Source: FEB-22 sp003105195
Lineage (GTDB): Bacteria; Pseudomonadota; Alphaproteobacteria; Rhizobiales; Xanthobacteraceae
NCBI GenBank assembly: GCA_027493405.1
Contig: JAOSKV010000048.1
Location: 124,001 to 188,000 of the forward strand
Direction: 5' to 3'
DNA: 64,000 nt
The position numbers and the translations under genes are program-made. Under the pieces are notes generated by a model. That model ran no database searches and was not told where the DNA came from. It worked only from the letters and a program-made list of their open reading frames with translations. The stretch's first letter is position 1, and each line of letters opens with the position of its first letter. Positions 9,073-17,738 of this stretch are shown piece by piece.

Positions 9073-9077
9073 ACTCG
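9037..9077. terminator. strong hairpin, probable bidirectional terminator
   Basis: A 16-bp stem (9037-9052 with 9062-9077, one mismatch) closes a 9-base loop between the convergent ends of the histidine kinase and the ABC permease. There is no clean U-tract on either side, so intrinsic termination is inferred from position and stem strength. It is embedded in the inverted-repeat element starting at 8974. Confidence 0.5.
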
Positions 9078-9112
9078 TTGCGTGAGCCGCACCTCGGGCC
9101 GTCGCGCGCAGA

Positions 9113-10075
9113 TCAGGCGCGCACCTCCTGGCGCTGGAAGCACACATAGCCGATCACGAACAGCACGATGCTGGCCGCCACCAACCCGACCGTCTGCGGC
9201 CAGGCGATCAGCAGGCTCTGGCCGAGCGGCAGCGGAGCGCCGATCACCGCGCCGTGCAACTGGCTGAGGAAGATGGTGCCGAGCGCCCGCGTGCTCGGAT
9301 TGAACAGCGCCACCATCGCCTCGGTGAACAGCTGGCTGGGCGAGAGCCGCAGCAGTGCCTGCTGCCACTCCAGCATCGCGATGCCGGGCTGTCCGGTGAG
9401 CATCGCCCGCAGGTCCGGCGGCGCGATCGCGGAGGCGATCGCCGGCGCCAGCAGCGGCCACAGCACGGCGAGGAACAGCCAGATGCCGAGGGTGGTCAGT
9501 GCCGCGGTCGCAGGCGAGCGGAACACGACCGAGAACAGCATCGCGGCCGCGAGCCAGACGCCCGCATAGGCGATCGCGATCACCAGCACCGCGAGCGCCC
9601 GCGCGATCTCCTCGGTGCCCGGCGGCACGCCGAGCATGATCAGGCCGAGGCCGATCACCAGCAGCCACAGGCCCGACAGGCTGATCGCGAGCGTGATCAG
9701 CCCGGCGAGGAATTTGCCGAGCAGCAGCGCGTCGCGATAGATCGGCTGCGCCAGGATGCGCGAGAGTGTGCGCCTGTTGTACTCGCCATTGATCGCGTCG
9801 AAGCCGAGCCCGATCGCCATCAGCGGGATCAGGAAGCCCAGGATCGACATGAAGGACGGCAGCTGCCCGCTCGCCGAGGTGAACAGTCTGAGGAACACGA
9901 ACGGGTCCTCGGCGGTCGTGTCGCGCACCTGCCGGATGGCGCCGTAGAGCGCGGCGAGCGCGGTCAACAGCACCAGCAGCTCGAGCACGCGCATGCGCGC
10001 GCTCGAGAGATGATCGGCGAGCTCCTTCATCGTCACGGCCGAGAGCCCCCGCCAGGGTGATCCTTCACGCCGCAT
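9113..10075 (-). CDS. ABC-2 type transporter permease (NosY-like)
   Basis: Membrane subunit of about 320 residues with six predicted hydrophobic segments. The N-terminal block (WRGLSAVTMKELADHL, then ARMRVLELLVLL) and the GEYNRRTLSRILAQPIYRDALLLGKFLAG block are typical of ABC-2/NosY permeases, where the GEY..RT..LL..P region couples to the ATPase. Start ATG 10075 overlaps the ATPase stop by 11 bases. It forms a three-gene operon with the ATPase and the NEW3-domain protein. The substrate is unknown; there is no nitrous-oxide-reductase gene nearby, so the Nos likeness is only structural. Confidence 0.85.
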   Translation of the reverse strand: MRREGSPWRGLSAVTMKELADHLSSARMRVLELLVLLTALAALYGAIRQVRDTTAEDPFVFLRLFTSASGQLPSFMSILGFLIPLMAIGLGFDAINGEYNRRTLSRILAQPIYRDALLLGKFLAGLITLAISLSGLWLLVIGLGLIMLGVPPGTEEIARALAVLVIAIAYAGVWLAAAMLFSVVFRSPATAALTTLGIWLFLAVLWPLLAPAIASAIAPPDLRAMLTGQPGIAMLEWQQALLRLSPSQLFTEAMVALFNPSTRALGTIFLSQLHGAVIGAPLPLGQSLLIAWPQTVGLVAASIVLFVIGYVCFQRQEVRA

Positions 10076-11021
10076 CGCGCACCTCCCCGGGCTCGCTCTG
10101 ACGCTGGAAGAAGCCTGCATAGATCGCCTCGAGGCTCGGCCCCTCGACCGAGAGCCGCCTGAGCTGGCCGCCGCCGTTCACGACTGCGCGGGCGGCCTCG
10201 GGCCGTACGTCCCGGCCGCCGAGCAGGCGATATCGGTCGGGGCCGATCCGCTCGACGCGGCTCACCCCTTCGATGCCGCCGAGCCGCAGCTCGAGCCCCG
10301 CGCCTTCCGCCTCGATCTCCACCGCGAAGCCGCCGCCCAGCACTTCGCGCCCGAGCTCGGCGACGCTGCCCATCAGAGCGATGCGTCCGGACTGGAACAG
10401 CGCGACGCGGTCGCACACCCGTTGCACCCGGTCGAGCAGGTGCGAGGACAGCAGCACCGTGACGCCTTCCACCTTGAGCGCGCGGATCATCTGCAGGAAC
10501 TCGTCCGTCGATTGCGGATCGAGGCCCGAGGTCGGCTCGTCGAGGATCGCGATCTCGGCGCCCTTCATCAGGATCTCGGCGAGACCGAGGCGCTGGCGCA
10601 TGCCGCGCGAGAAGGTCGCGACCCGCTTGTCGGCGACCTCCGTCAGGCGCACGCGGGCGAGCGCGTCCTCGATGCGCTCCCGCCGGTCCGCCGGCGGAAA
10701 GCCGATCAGCCGGGCCGTATAGGCCAGGTTCTCGCGGGCGGTCAGGTTGTCGTAGAAGCCGACCGTGTCCGGCAGGTAGCCGACACGCCGCTTCACGGCC
10801 AAGGGATCGCGGGCCGGATCGTGACCGAGAACCCGGATCTCTCCTCCCGAGACCTCGGTCAGCCCGAGCATCATCAGGATTGTGGTGGTCTTGCCGGCGC
10901 CGTTCGGTCCCAGAAGCCCGAAGATCTCGCCCTTCTCCACGGCGAAACTGATGCCATTGACCGCGATGGCACCGCCGTAGCGTTTGGTGAGATCGCGCGC
11001 CGCGATGACATGCGCGCTCAT
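10065..11021 (-). CDS. ABC transporter ATP-binding protein
   Basis: About 318 residues. Walker A is GPNGAGKTTTI, the signature is FSRGMRQRLGLAE (an SxGMxQ variant typical of ABC-2/NosF exporters rather than LSGGQ), Walker B is IAILDEPTSGLD, and the H-loop sits in LSSHLLD. The C-terminal ~90 residues form an accessory domain of the NosF/CcmA type. Start ATG 11021 overlaps the stop of the upstream NEW3 gene in an ATGA arrangement, which chooses it over the longer open frame and indicates coupled translation. Confidence 0.92.
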   Translation of the reverse strand: MSAHVIAARDLTKRYGGAIAVNGISFAVEKGEIFGLLGPNGAGKTTTILMMLGLTEVSGGEIRVLGHDPARDPLAVKRRVGYLPDTVGFYDNLTARENLAYTARLIGFPPADRRERIEDALARVRLTEVADKRVATFSRGMRQRLGLAEILMKGAEIAILDEPTSGLDPQSTDEFLQMIRALKVEGVTVLLSSHLLDRVQRVCDRVALFQSGRIALMGSVAELGREVLGGGFAVEIEAEGAGLELRLGGIEGVSRVERIGPDRYRLLGGRDVRPEAARAVVNGGGQLRRLSVEGPSLEAIYAGFFQRQSEPGEVRDAA

Positions 11022-12184
11022 CGCCGTCCGAACCTCGCAACGGCGCCCACCATGGCGAGCAGGGCCGCGCCGATGATTCCGGCGCCGGCGACGCCCCACA
11101 GCGTCGAGGTCGAGACCGTGACGCGGAAGTCGGCGGAGGCATTCTCGCTGCGCGAATTGGCGCGCACCGTCATCATGTAGTCGCCCGCCAGCGCCTTGCC
11201 GACCGGCGTGAGCTGGGCCTGCACCTCCTTGTGCGCGCCGGGCGCGAGCCGGTCGACGGTCTTGGGCTCGAACTCGACCTTCCAGCCGTTCGGCGCCGAG
11301 GCGCTCAGCTCGATCTCCTCGGCCGGGGCGCTGCCGGAGTTGGACACGATGACCGCAACCGTGCTCTGCGCGCCGGCTTCGGCGCGCGCGCTCATCAGGC
11401 CGTCACGTCCCGACAGGCGCAGCTGCGGCTGGCCGACGATCTCCAGGGCCACCTCCGCGGTGGCGGTGGCGTCCTCGGCCGTGACCCGCACCGAAACCGG
11501 ATAGGTGCCGGCGCCAACCGTGGACGGCGGGCGCACCTTGAGCTTGATGTCCTTCGACTGGCCCGCCTCGATCGGTATCGAGCTCAGCTCCTGGGAGCCG
11601 TAGGCCTCGGTGAACGACGTGTCGAAATTCCGCGGTGCATTCGCCGAGAAGCTCACCAGCAGGTTACGGCCGCTGTCGTTCTTGATCGTCAGCTGATACT
11701 CGAAGCTCGACTTCGCGCTGCCGCGCAGCGCGGGCAGCTTCGAATCCACCTTGAGCTTGGCGGGCAGCTCCTTGGCGAGCGTCACCGCGATCGGAAGGCT
11801 GGCGCGGGTGTTCTGTCCCTCCGCATTGACCGTGAGCGTATGTGTGCCGGTGTCGGTCCCGGCCGGAATGTCCAGGCGCAACTGCAGCGAGACGCTCCCG
11901 TCGGTCGCCGGCATGGCGGCCGCGACGGGCTGACCGCCGCCGAGCAGCGTCGCGGTCCAGCCGGCCGGCACGCCGCCGACTTCGAGAGCCAGGCGCTCGG
12001 GCGGAGACCCGTAGTTCTGCAGCTTGAGACCGAGGGAGGAGGTGGAGCCCGGCCGTACCGAGACGGCCGGATAGTCGGTCAGGAGGTAGAGCCCCTTGAC
12101 GTCACGCGGCTTGTCCTGAGCCAGGGCCGCGGGGGCGAGAAGCGCGAGCGGAGCCGTCAAGGCACCGATGATGAAGCGATGCAT
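11018..12184 (-). CDS. exported NEW3-domain protein with C-terminal membrane anchor
   Basis: A 388-residue protein with an N-terminal Sec signal peptide (FIIGALTAPLALLAPAALAQ) and a C-terminal transmembrane helix (VAGAGIIGAALLAMVGAVA) followed by a short basic tail. Between them lie about three repeated beta-sandwich units of the NPCBM-associated NEW3 type (COG1470); repeated features include VGGVPAGWTATL, SANAPRNFDTSF and ASAPNGWKVEFEP. It should sit on the periplasmic face of the inner membrane. It is the first gene of an operon with an ABC-2 ATPase and permease, with overlapping stop/start codons, so it is likely a periplasmic accessory or substrate-handling subunit of that transporter. 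Molecular role unknown. Confidence 0.82.
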   Translation of the reverse strand: MHRFIIGALTAPLALLAPAALAQDKPRDVKGLYLLTDYPAVSVRPGSTSSLGLKLQNYGSPPERLALEVGGVPAGWTATLLGGGQPVAAAMPATDGSVSLQLRLDIPAGTDTGTHTLTVNAEGQNTRASLPIAVTLAKELPAKLKVDSKLPALRGSAKSSFEYQLTIKNDSGRNLLVSFSANAPRNFDTSFTEAYGSQELSSIPIEAGQSKDIKLKVRPPSTVGAGTYPVSVRVTAEDATATAEVALEIVGQPQLRLSGRDGLMSARAEAGAQSTVAVIVSNSGSAPAEEIELSASAPNGWKVEFEPKTVDRLAPGAHKEVQAQLTPVGKALAGDYMMTVRANSRSENASADFRVTVSTSTLWGVAGAGIIGAALLAMVGAVARFGRR

Positions 12185-12439
12185 GGCGAAATCCCCAAGC
12201 TGGATTGACGCGAAACCAGTCCCTCTCGTCCTGCTTCGGATTCCGACCCCCATCCTGGGCGCGCCGAGGAAGGGGCACGGGCAGGACGGCGGAAGATATT
12301 TTTTTTGATCCCCGGATCGGCAAGACCCGTGCGACGAATTTTCCGCCCGGCGGCGATTCCGAACCGCTCGCCTATGTCGAGCAGCGCGGGTGCGCTCTCA
12401 ACTTTTCCTTGTCCTCGGAACGAACCGCCGGCCGTGGGG

Positions 12440-13264
12440 TCAGGCCGAATCGCGGTCGTGGCTTGCGAGGAAATCCCTTGTCGCTGCGAGAGCCTGGCGC
12501 GACCACGCCTCGACGCCGACCGCGGCCTTGCGCGCGTCGTTCGGGATCTCGACGCTGATCGGCAGGTCGCGCGGCAGCTGCGCGAAGATGCCGGCGAGGT
12601 CGATGCCGCCCTCTCCGGGCAGGAGCCGCTCGCTGCGGGCGGCGCGGATCAGCGCCTCCTGGCTCTCGGGGATGCCCGCCGGCGCGTCGCAGATCTGCGC
12701 ATAGCCGAGCCGCTCGCGCGGAATCGCGGCCAGATCGGCGAGCGTCGTGCGCGACCTCCCGGCATGCAGGGCATCGACCAGCAGGCGCGCGTTGGGCTGC
12801 CCCGCGCGGGTGACGATACGCAGCGCGGTCCGGGCGTCCGGCACCCTGGTCCACGGCATGAACTCGAGGTCGGCGGTCAGGCCGTGGCGCGCAGCCGCCG
12901 CGCAGAAGGCCGCGAAGGACGCGGTCAGGCGGGCCTCGTCCGGATCGTCACCCGCCACCAGGATCGCGCGCGCCCCGACCGCGCTGCACGCGTCGAGGAA
13001 CGGCTGAAAGGCGTCCCGGCGGAAGTCCGGCCCGATTCGGACGATTTCCATATCGAGCACCGGAACGCCGGTCTCGCGGATGCGCGCTCGGGTCTCGCGC
13101 ATGAGCGCCGGGTCCTCGATCAGCGGGCTGCACGGTCCGCCCGGCACCGCCGGCAGCACGCGCAGGCCGACCGCCTGATAGCCGAGCCGCGCCGCCAGCG
13201 CGATCTGCCCGGGCGGATCGAGGGGAGCGCTTGTCAGATAGGCGAGCGAGATGACACGAGGCAT
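12440..13264 (-). CDS. sugar phosphate isomerase/epimerase family protein (TIM barrel)
   Basis: A 274-residue protein of the xylose-isomerase-like TIM-barrel superfamily. The segments MPRVISLAYLTSAPLDPP, VPVLDMEIVRIGPDFR, ADLEFMPWTRVPDA and LLVDALHAGRSRTTL follow the alternating strand/helix pattern, with Glu and Asp/His residues at the expected metal-binding strand ends (MEIV, LEFMPW, VDALH). Start ATG 13264 is preferred; the longer frame upstream is Arg/Pro-rich and non-homologous. The 255-base gap downstream, to the NEW3 gene, holds no gene. The substrate cannot be predicted. Confidence 0.82.
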   Translation of the reverse strand: MPRVISLAYLTSAPLDPPGQIALAARLGYQAVGLRVLPAVPGGPCSPLIEDPALMRETRARIRETGVPVLDMEIVRIGPDFRRDAFQPFLDACSAVGARAILVAGDDPDEARLTASFAAFCAAAARHGLTADLEFMPWTRVPDARTALRIVTRAGQPNARLLVDALHAGRSRTTLADLAAIPRERLGYAQICDAPAGIPESQEALIRAARSERLLPGEGGIDLAGIFAQLPRDLPISVEIPNDARKAAVGVEAWSRQALAATRDFLASHDRDSA

Positions 13265-13407
13265 GGTTGCTCCGGCATGACGGACCCGCTGGCTTGTCGG
13301 CCGGGCCGGCCGGAAACGCAATCCGTCGGGCGGCCTTGCGGGCCCGCGGGCTGGCCGCGCATGCGGATCCAACCTATCCTGACCCCCGCAAGCATGGGAG
13401 TCCCGCG

Positions 13408-13668
13408 ATGTGCCGCAACATCCGCACGCTGTTCAACTTCGCGCCGCCGGCGACCGACGACGAGATCCGCGCCTCCGCGCTGCAGTTCGTGCGCAAGCTG
13501 AGCGGGTTCAATCAGCCGTCGAAGGCCAACGAGCCGGCGTTCGACCGCGCCGTCGACGAGGTCGCGGCGGCGGCGCGCCGGCTCATCGATTCGCTGCACA
13601 CAGCGAGTCCGGCGCGCGACCGCGCGGTCGAGGCCGCGAAGGCGCGCGCCCGCGCGCGCTTCGCTTGA
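13408..13668 (+). CDS. DUF2277 family protein
   Basis: An 86-residue cytoplasmic protein. The conserved N-terminus MCRNIRTLFNFAPPAT and the block SALQFVRKLSGFNQPSKANE are diagnostic of DUF2277, a family of unknown function found in many proteobacteria and actinobacteria. I start at ATG 13408 because family members begin at MCRNI; the open frame continues upstream without similarity. It is divergent from the TIM-barrel gene (starts 143 bases apart) and convergent with the methyltransferase. Confidence 0.9.
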   Translation: MCRNIRTLFNFAPPATDDEIRASALQFVRKLSGFNQPSKANEPAFDRAVDEVAAAARRLIDSLHTASPARDRAVEAAKARARARFA

Positions 13669-13722
13669 TCCGGGCACCGGATCCGGGGATGGATTCCTGC
13701 GCGCGGGCGCCGATTGCCGCCG

Positions 13723-14568
13723 TCAGCGGCGCGTGATGACGACCTCGAGATACTCGCTCGGCGCCGCCATGTAGCCGTCGTTCGCCCGGTTGAACCGCCC
13801 GACCAGCGCCATGAGGTCGGCCGTGAGCGCGGCCTGCGCCGAGAGGTCGAGCGCCGCGAAGGCCTTCAGCACCGGGCCGTAATAGGTCTTGAAGATGTCC
13901 AGCCAGTGCACCGGCGAGTGATAGCGGAACACGAAGCGGCGCGGCTCCGCGACGATCGCGGAGGCGTGCGGTCCGAACAGCTCCACGAGCCGGGCGCGCG
14001 TGCCCCACAGCGACGGCGAGCGCACGCCGGCGGGCGGCGGCAGGTGTGCGCCGATCGTCTTGAACAGCTGGCCGATGAAGCCGTCGGGCGTCCAGTTGGC
14101 GAGCCCGATCTTGCCCCCGGGCCGGCAGACCCGGATCATCTCGGCGGCGGCGCGTTCCTGGTCCGGCGTGAACATCACGCCGAAGGTGGAGACGACCGCG
14201 TCGAAGCTCGCATCCGCGAAGGGCAGGTTCTCGGCGTCGGCCTCGCGGAAGTCGATCGCGAGGCCTTCGGCGGCGGCGCGCTCGCGCCCGCGCGCCAGCA
14301 GCGCCGGCACGTAGTCGGTGGACGTCACGTCGCACCAGCGGCGAGCCGCCGCGAGCGAGACGTTGCCGTTGCCGGCCGCGACGTCGAGCACTTTCTGGCC
14401 CGCCCGCAGGTCGAGGGTCTCGCAGAGCGATTCCCCGACGATCTGCAGGGTCGTGCCGACCACCGCATAGTCGCCCGAGGACCAGGCGCCCTGCTGGCGC
14501 GTCTTGATGGCGGCGAAATCGATCTCCGGTGCTCGGCTCTGCCGGGCCGCGGCCATGGATGGGCTCAT
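13723..14568 (-). CDS. class I SAM-dependent methyltransferase
   Basis: A 281-residue cytosolic methyltransferase of the UbiE/Methyltransf_11 type. Motif I for S-adenosylmethionine binding is VLDVAAGNGNVSLAA, followed by FREADAENLPFADASFDAVVSTFGVMF (motifs II and III) and the RPGGKIGLANW block. It has a strong ribosome-binding site (GGAGG six to eight bases before ATG 14568). The substrate is unknown; the N-terminal extension (TRQQGAWSSGDYAVVGTTLQIVGE) matches a subgroup widespread in Rhizobiales and mycobacteria. Standalone gene. Confidence 0.88.
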   Translation of the reverse strand: MSPSMAAARQSRAPEIDFAAIKTRQQGAWSSGDYAVVGTTLQIVGESLCETLDLRAGQKVLDVAAGNGNVSLAAARRWCDVTSTDYVPALLARGRERAAAEGLAIDFREADAENLPFADASFDAVVSTFGVMFTPDQERAAAEMIRVCRPGGKIGLANWTPDGFIGQLFKTIGAHLPPPAGVRSPSLWGTRARLVELFGPHASAIVAEPRRFVFRYHSPVHWLDIFKTYYGPVLKAFAALDLSAQAALTADLMALVGRFNRANDGYMAAPSEYLEVVITRR

Positions 14569-14796
14569 GGCGTTACCTCCGCTGGGCGAATGTTACGGCT
14601 CCGCCCCGCCCGCGGGGTGGCGAAGACCGAGCCCGACGCGGTGCGCGTCGCGGCCGTCGCGGACCAATGTGGCGGCACGGCGTGGGCGGAGGCGTAGGAA
14701 TCGGCGTGGAAACGGCCGTGGGAACCCGTTCGCGCGCCCGGGTATTGTCGCACCGGGCGGCGCGCGGGGCGGGCGGAGGCCCAGGAGGGACGGGAC

Positions 14797-15273
14797 ATGA
14801 CCTGGTTCTACGAGAAGCTCGCCCTGGCCTACTTCGTCACCGCGACCACGGCCCTGATCCTCCTCGCGCTGCTGCTGCTGGGCGCCGCGCTCTGGGAGGT
14901 CGTCAACGCCTTCCTGTCGTTCGACCTTCTGAAGGTCGTCGACAGCATCGGCCTCATGATCATCGGCTTCGCGGTGGTCGAGACCGCGAAATTCATCGCC
15001 GAGGAGGAGGTGATCCGGCAGCGGGAGCTGCGCTCGGCGGTCGAGTCCCGCAGGTCGCTGACCAAGTTCATCACCATCATGGTCATCGCCGGCAGCCTCG
15101 AGGCCCTCGTGATGGTGTTCAAGACGAGCCGGACCAGCATTCCGGAAACGGTCTATCCGGCGATCCTGTTCATGGCGTCGATCCTCGCTTTGATCGGGCT
15201 CGGCGTCTATCAGTTCCTTTCCAGCCGCATCGAGACGCGACCCGATGGAGAGGAGAAACGCAAGGAGAAATGA
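14797..15273 (+). CDS. hypothetical four-helix membrane protein
   Basis: A 158-residue integral membrane protein with four hydrophobic segments at about residues 10-33, 45-62, 88-108 and 122-142, and a charged C-terminal tail (ETRPDGEEKRKEK). Between helices 2 and 3 a cytoplasmic loop is rich in Glu/Arg (FIAEEEVIRQRELRSAVESRRS). I do not recognise a characterised family, though similar GNAT-less four-helix proteins are common near envelope genes in Rhizobiales. Ribosome-binding sequence AGGAGG precedes the ATG. Function unknown. Confidence 0.75.
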   Translation: MTWFYEKLALAYFVTATTALILLALLLLGAALWEVVNAFLSFDLLKVVDSIGLMIIGFAVVETAKFIAEEEVIRQRELRSAVESRRSLTKFITIMVIAGSLEALVMVFKTSRTSIPETVYPAILFMASILALIGLGVYQFLSSRIETRPDGEEKRKEK

Positions 15274-15326
15274 GAGGCCCCGCGCGCGGGCTGGAGCATC
15301 CTCCGCCGCGGCAAGACGGGAGGAAG

Positions 15327-16181
15327 CTATGCCGCGATGGTCCGGCGCTTGCGCCGGCGCACCGTGCGGGTGGCGCCGTAGTCGGGGACGAGGGTGACGA
15401 CCTCCTCCTCGATCGGCTCCGGCTCCTCGAGCGGCAGCGGCACGTCGGACCAGTGGAGCCGGCGATAGTCGAAGCCGTTCTCCACGGTCGGCTTCACGAC
15501 CGCGAAATAGGGCGAGATGTCGAAATCGCGCGGTGCATAGAGCGAGTGATGGCGGATCTCGAGGATCTCGCGCCGCGCCTGCCGGCTCTCGACATGCGTG
15601 ACCTTCGGCAGAATGGGGTAGCGCACGGATCCGAAGGCCTGTGCGATCAGCGCCGAGCAGATGATGCGTGTCGGATCCCCCGAACCGAGCGCCATCATGC
15701 GCCGGCGCCAGCGCTGCGGCACCGGCAGCGGCATCAGGTAGCGCATCAGGTCCGTGATGTTCTTCAGGTCGTAGGCGAGCCCGATGCGCTCCACCGCATA
15801 ATTGCAGACCTTCTCGCAGTCTTCCGGAGTGAGGCCGACGGGCCGGCACACGCGCGTATGATACTGCTGATACTTCGACAGCGGCACGGCGGTCACCCCG
15901 GTGCCGATCTCGGCCTCGATCAGTGAGTAGGGCTCCCCGTCCTCGCTCGCGAGCCCCGGATATTCCCCGACAAAGAGCGCCGCATGCGACCAGGTCGACT
16001 GGGTGAGATACTTGATGACACCCGAGATGTGGTTGTTGCCCTCGACGAGGAGCACGTCACCGGGGCGCAGCACGCGCGCCAGGGCTCGCGGGTCGCTCGG
16101 CGTGAACGGCTCGTAGCCGGAGATCGGCTTCTCGAGGTAGCGGGCGATCAGTCGCCCCATGTTTTCGAGCACGCGGCCCAT
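15327..16181 (-). CDS. YiiX-like permuted papain-fold (NlpC/P60-type) hydrolase
   Basis: About 284 residues. It fits the YiiX/YebB permuted NlpC/P60 cysteine-hydrolase pattern: an early GDVLLVEGNN, a His-containing WSHAALFVGEYPG, then the Cys in IICSALIAQAFGSV, with Glu in LIEAEIGTGV. The order His before Cys is the circular permutation typical of this group, whose bacterial members act on lipid or peptide amides. The C-terminus has an acidic stretch and an RRRKRR basic patch. No signal peptide is evident. Start between 16160 and 16190 is uncertain. Convergent with the four-helix membrane gene. Confidence 0.78.
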   Translation of the reverse strand: MGRVLENMGRLIARYLEKPISGYEPFTPSDPRALARVLRPGDVLLVEGNNHISGVIKYLTQSTWSHAALFVGEYPGLASEDGEPYSLIEAEIGTGVTAVPLSKYQQYHTRVCRPVGLTPEDCEKVCNYAVERIGLAYDLKNITDLMRYLMPLPVPQRWRRRMMALGSGDPTRIICSALIAQAFGSVRYPILPKVTHVESRQARREILEIRHHSLYAPRDFDISPYFAVVKPTVENGFDYRRLHWSDVPLPLEEPEPIEEEVVTLVPDYGATRTVRRRKRRTIAA

Positions 16182-16415
16182 GCATCGCATCCCCCGGCGC
16201 ATGCCTCGGCGCACCTTCCTGGTGCGTCGTTGCGAGCAGGCGCCCTCAAGGCTCGCGCGGGGTTCTCCCCCCACGTCATTGGCTCAAATTAGATGCGAAA
16301 CTTCTTGCGTTTCGGTTCACGGTTCCGGTTAGCGAAGCGCGGATCTTGCGCTAGCTTCGTGGTTCTCGTGACCGATCGGGCGGGGTTGATGCATTTTGGC
16401 AAGGCTTTGGAAACC

Positions 16416-17735
16416 ATGACTCTCAGTCGCCGGGGCTTCGTCGGTGGCGCGGCCGCGCTCGCGGCCTCTCCGGCGCTCGCCCAGGTTCCCTCGTCGGGCA
16501 ATGTCGACGTCGTCGTGGTGGGCGCCGGCGCCGCCGGCATCGCGGCGGCGCGCCGCGTCGCGGCCGCGGGCCGCCGCGTGGCCGTGGTGGAGGCCGCCGA
16601 CCGCATCGGCGGGCGCTGCTTCACGGACAGCCGCACGTTCGGCGTGGCCTACGATCGCGGAGCCCACTGGATCTACACGCCCGACGTCAACCCGGTGGCG
16701 CGGCTCGTGCCGCGCGGTTTCGACGTCTATGTGGCGCCCCAGGGTCAGAAGGTGCGCGTCGGCCGCCGCGACGCGCGGGCGGGCGAGATGGAGGCCTTCC
16801 TGGTCGCGCTGGTGCGCGCCAAGCGCGCCATCCAGGATGCCGCGCGCGGCAAGGCCGACGTGAGCTGCGCGCGCGCGCTCCCGAAGGATCTCGGCGAATG
16901 GCAGGCGCCGGTCGAGTTCCTGCTCGGGCCGCGCACCATGGGAAAGGATCTCGACGAGCTCTCGGCCGTGGATTTCACGCGTGCCCTCGAGCGCGATTCC
17001 GAGGGTTTCTGCCGCCAGGGCTATGGCGCGCTGGTGGCGCGGCTCGCCGAGGGCCTGCCGGTGCAGCTCTCGGCGCCGGTCACGCGTATCCTCTCGACCC
17101 GCAGCGACCTGGATGTGGAGACCGCCAAGGGCCGGCTCCATGCGCGCGCCGCGGTCGTCACGGTCTCGACCGGCGTGCTGGCGGCCGGCAGGATCCGCTT
17201 CAGCACGGAGCCGAAGCGCCACCTCGAAGCGGCCGCGCGGCTCGCGCTCGGCAGCCAGGACCACGTGGCGCTCGAGCTCGCCGGCAATCCGCTGGGGCTC
17301 CTCAACGACGACCTCGTGTTCGAGAAGGCGGGCAGCGCCCGCACCGCGGCCCTGCTCGCCAACGTCTCGGGCTCGCCGCTCTGTCTCGTCACCGTGGCGG
17401 GCAAGTTCGGCCGCGCGCTCGCGGCCGAAGGCGAGAAGGCGATGACCGCCTTTGCGGTGGACTGGCTCGCGAGCCTCTACGGCGCCGACATGCGCAAGGC
17501 CGTCGGCCGCGCCCATGCGACGCAATGGAACGCCGAGCCCTTCGTGCTCGGGGCGACCTCCGCGGCCGCCCCCGGCGCGCAGGCGAGCCGCCGCATCCTC
17601 ATGGAGCCCCTGCGCGATCGTATTTTCTTCGCGGGCGAGGCCGCGCACGAGACCCTGTTCGGCACCGTCGAGGGCGCCTGGGAATCCGGCGAGCGCGCCG
17701 CCGACGCCGCGCTCAAGGTGCTGGGGCGAAGGTGA
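16416..17735 (+). CDS. Tat-exported FAD-dependent amine oxidase family protein
   Basis: A 439-residue flavoprotein. The N-terminus (MTLSRRGFVGGAAALAASPALAQ) is a twin-arginine signal, so it should be folded with FAD before export to the periplasm. The dinucleotide-binding motif is VVVVGAGAAGIAAARR, then VVEAADRIGGRCFT, and the C-terminal FAD block is RIFFAGEAAHETLFGTVEGAWESG, as in monoamine/polyamine oxidases. ATG 16416 is chosen because it gives a compact Tat signal. The following PP-loop gene begins three bases after the stop, so they are likely cotranscribed. Substrate unknown. Confidence 0.87.
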   Translation: MTLSRRGFVGGAAALAASPALAQVPSSGNVDVVVVGAGAAGIAAARRVAAAGRRVAVVEAADRIGGRCFTDSRTFGVAYDRGAHWIYTPDVNPVARLVPRGFDVYVAPQGQKVRVGRRDARAGEMEAFLVALVRAKRAIQDAARGKADVSCARALPKDLGEWQAPVEFLLGPRTMGKDLDELSAVDFTRALERDSEGFCRQGYGALVARLAEGLPVQLSAPVTRILSTRSDLDVETAKGRLHARAAVVTVSTGVLAAGRIRFSTEPKRHLEAAARLALGSQDHVALELAGNPLGLLNDDLVFEKAGSARTAALLANVSGSPLCLVTVAGKFGRALAAEGEKAMTAFAVDWLASLYGADMRKAVGRAHATQWNAEPFVLGATSAAAPGAQASRRILMEPLRDRIFFAGEAAHETLFGTVEGAWESGERAADAALKVLGRR

Positions 17736-17738
17736 AGC

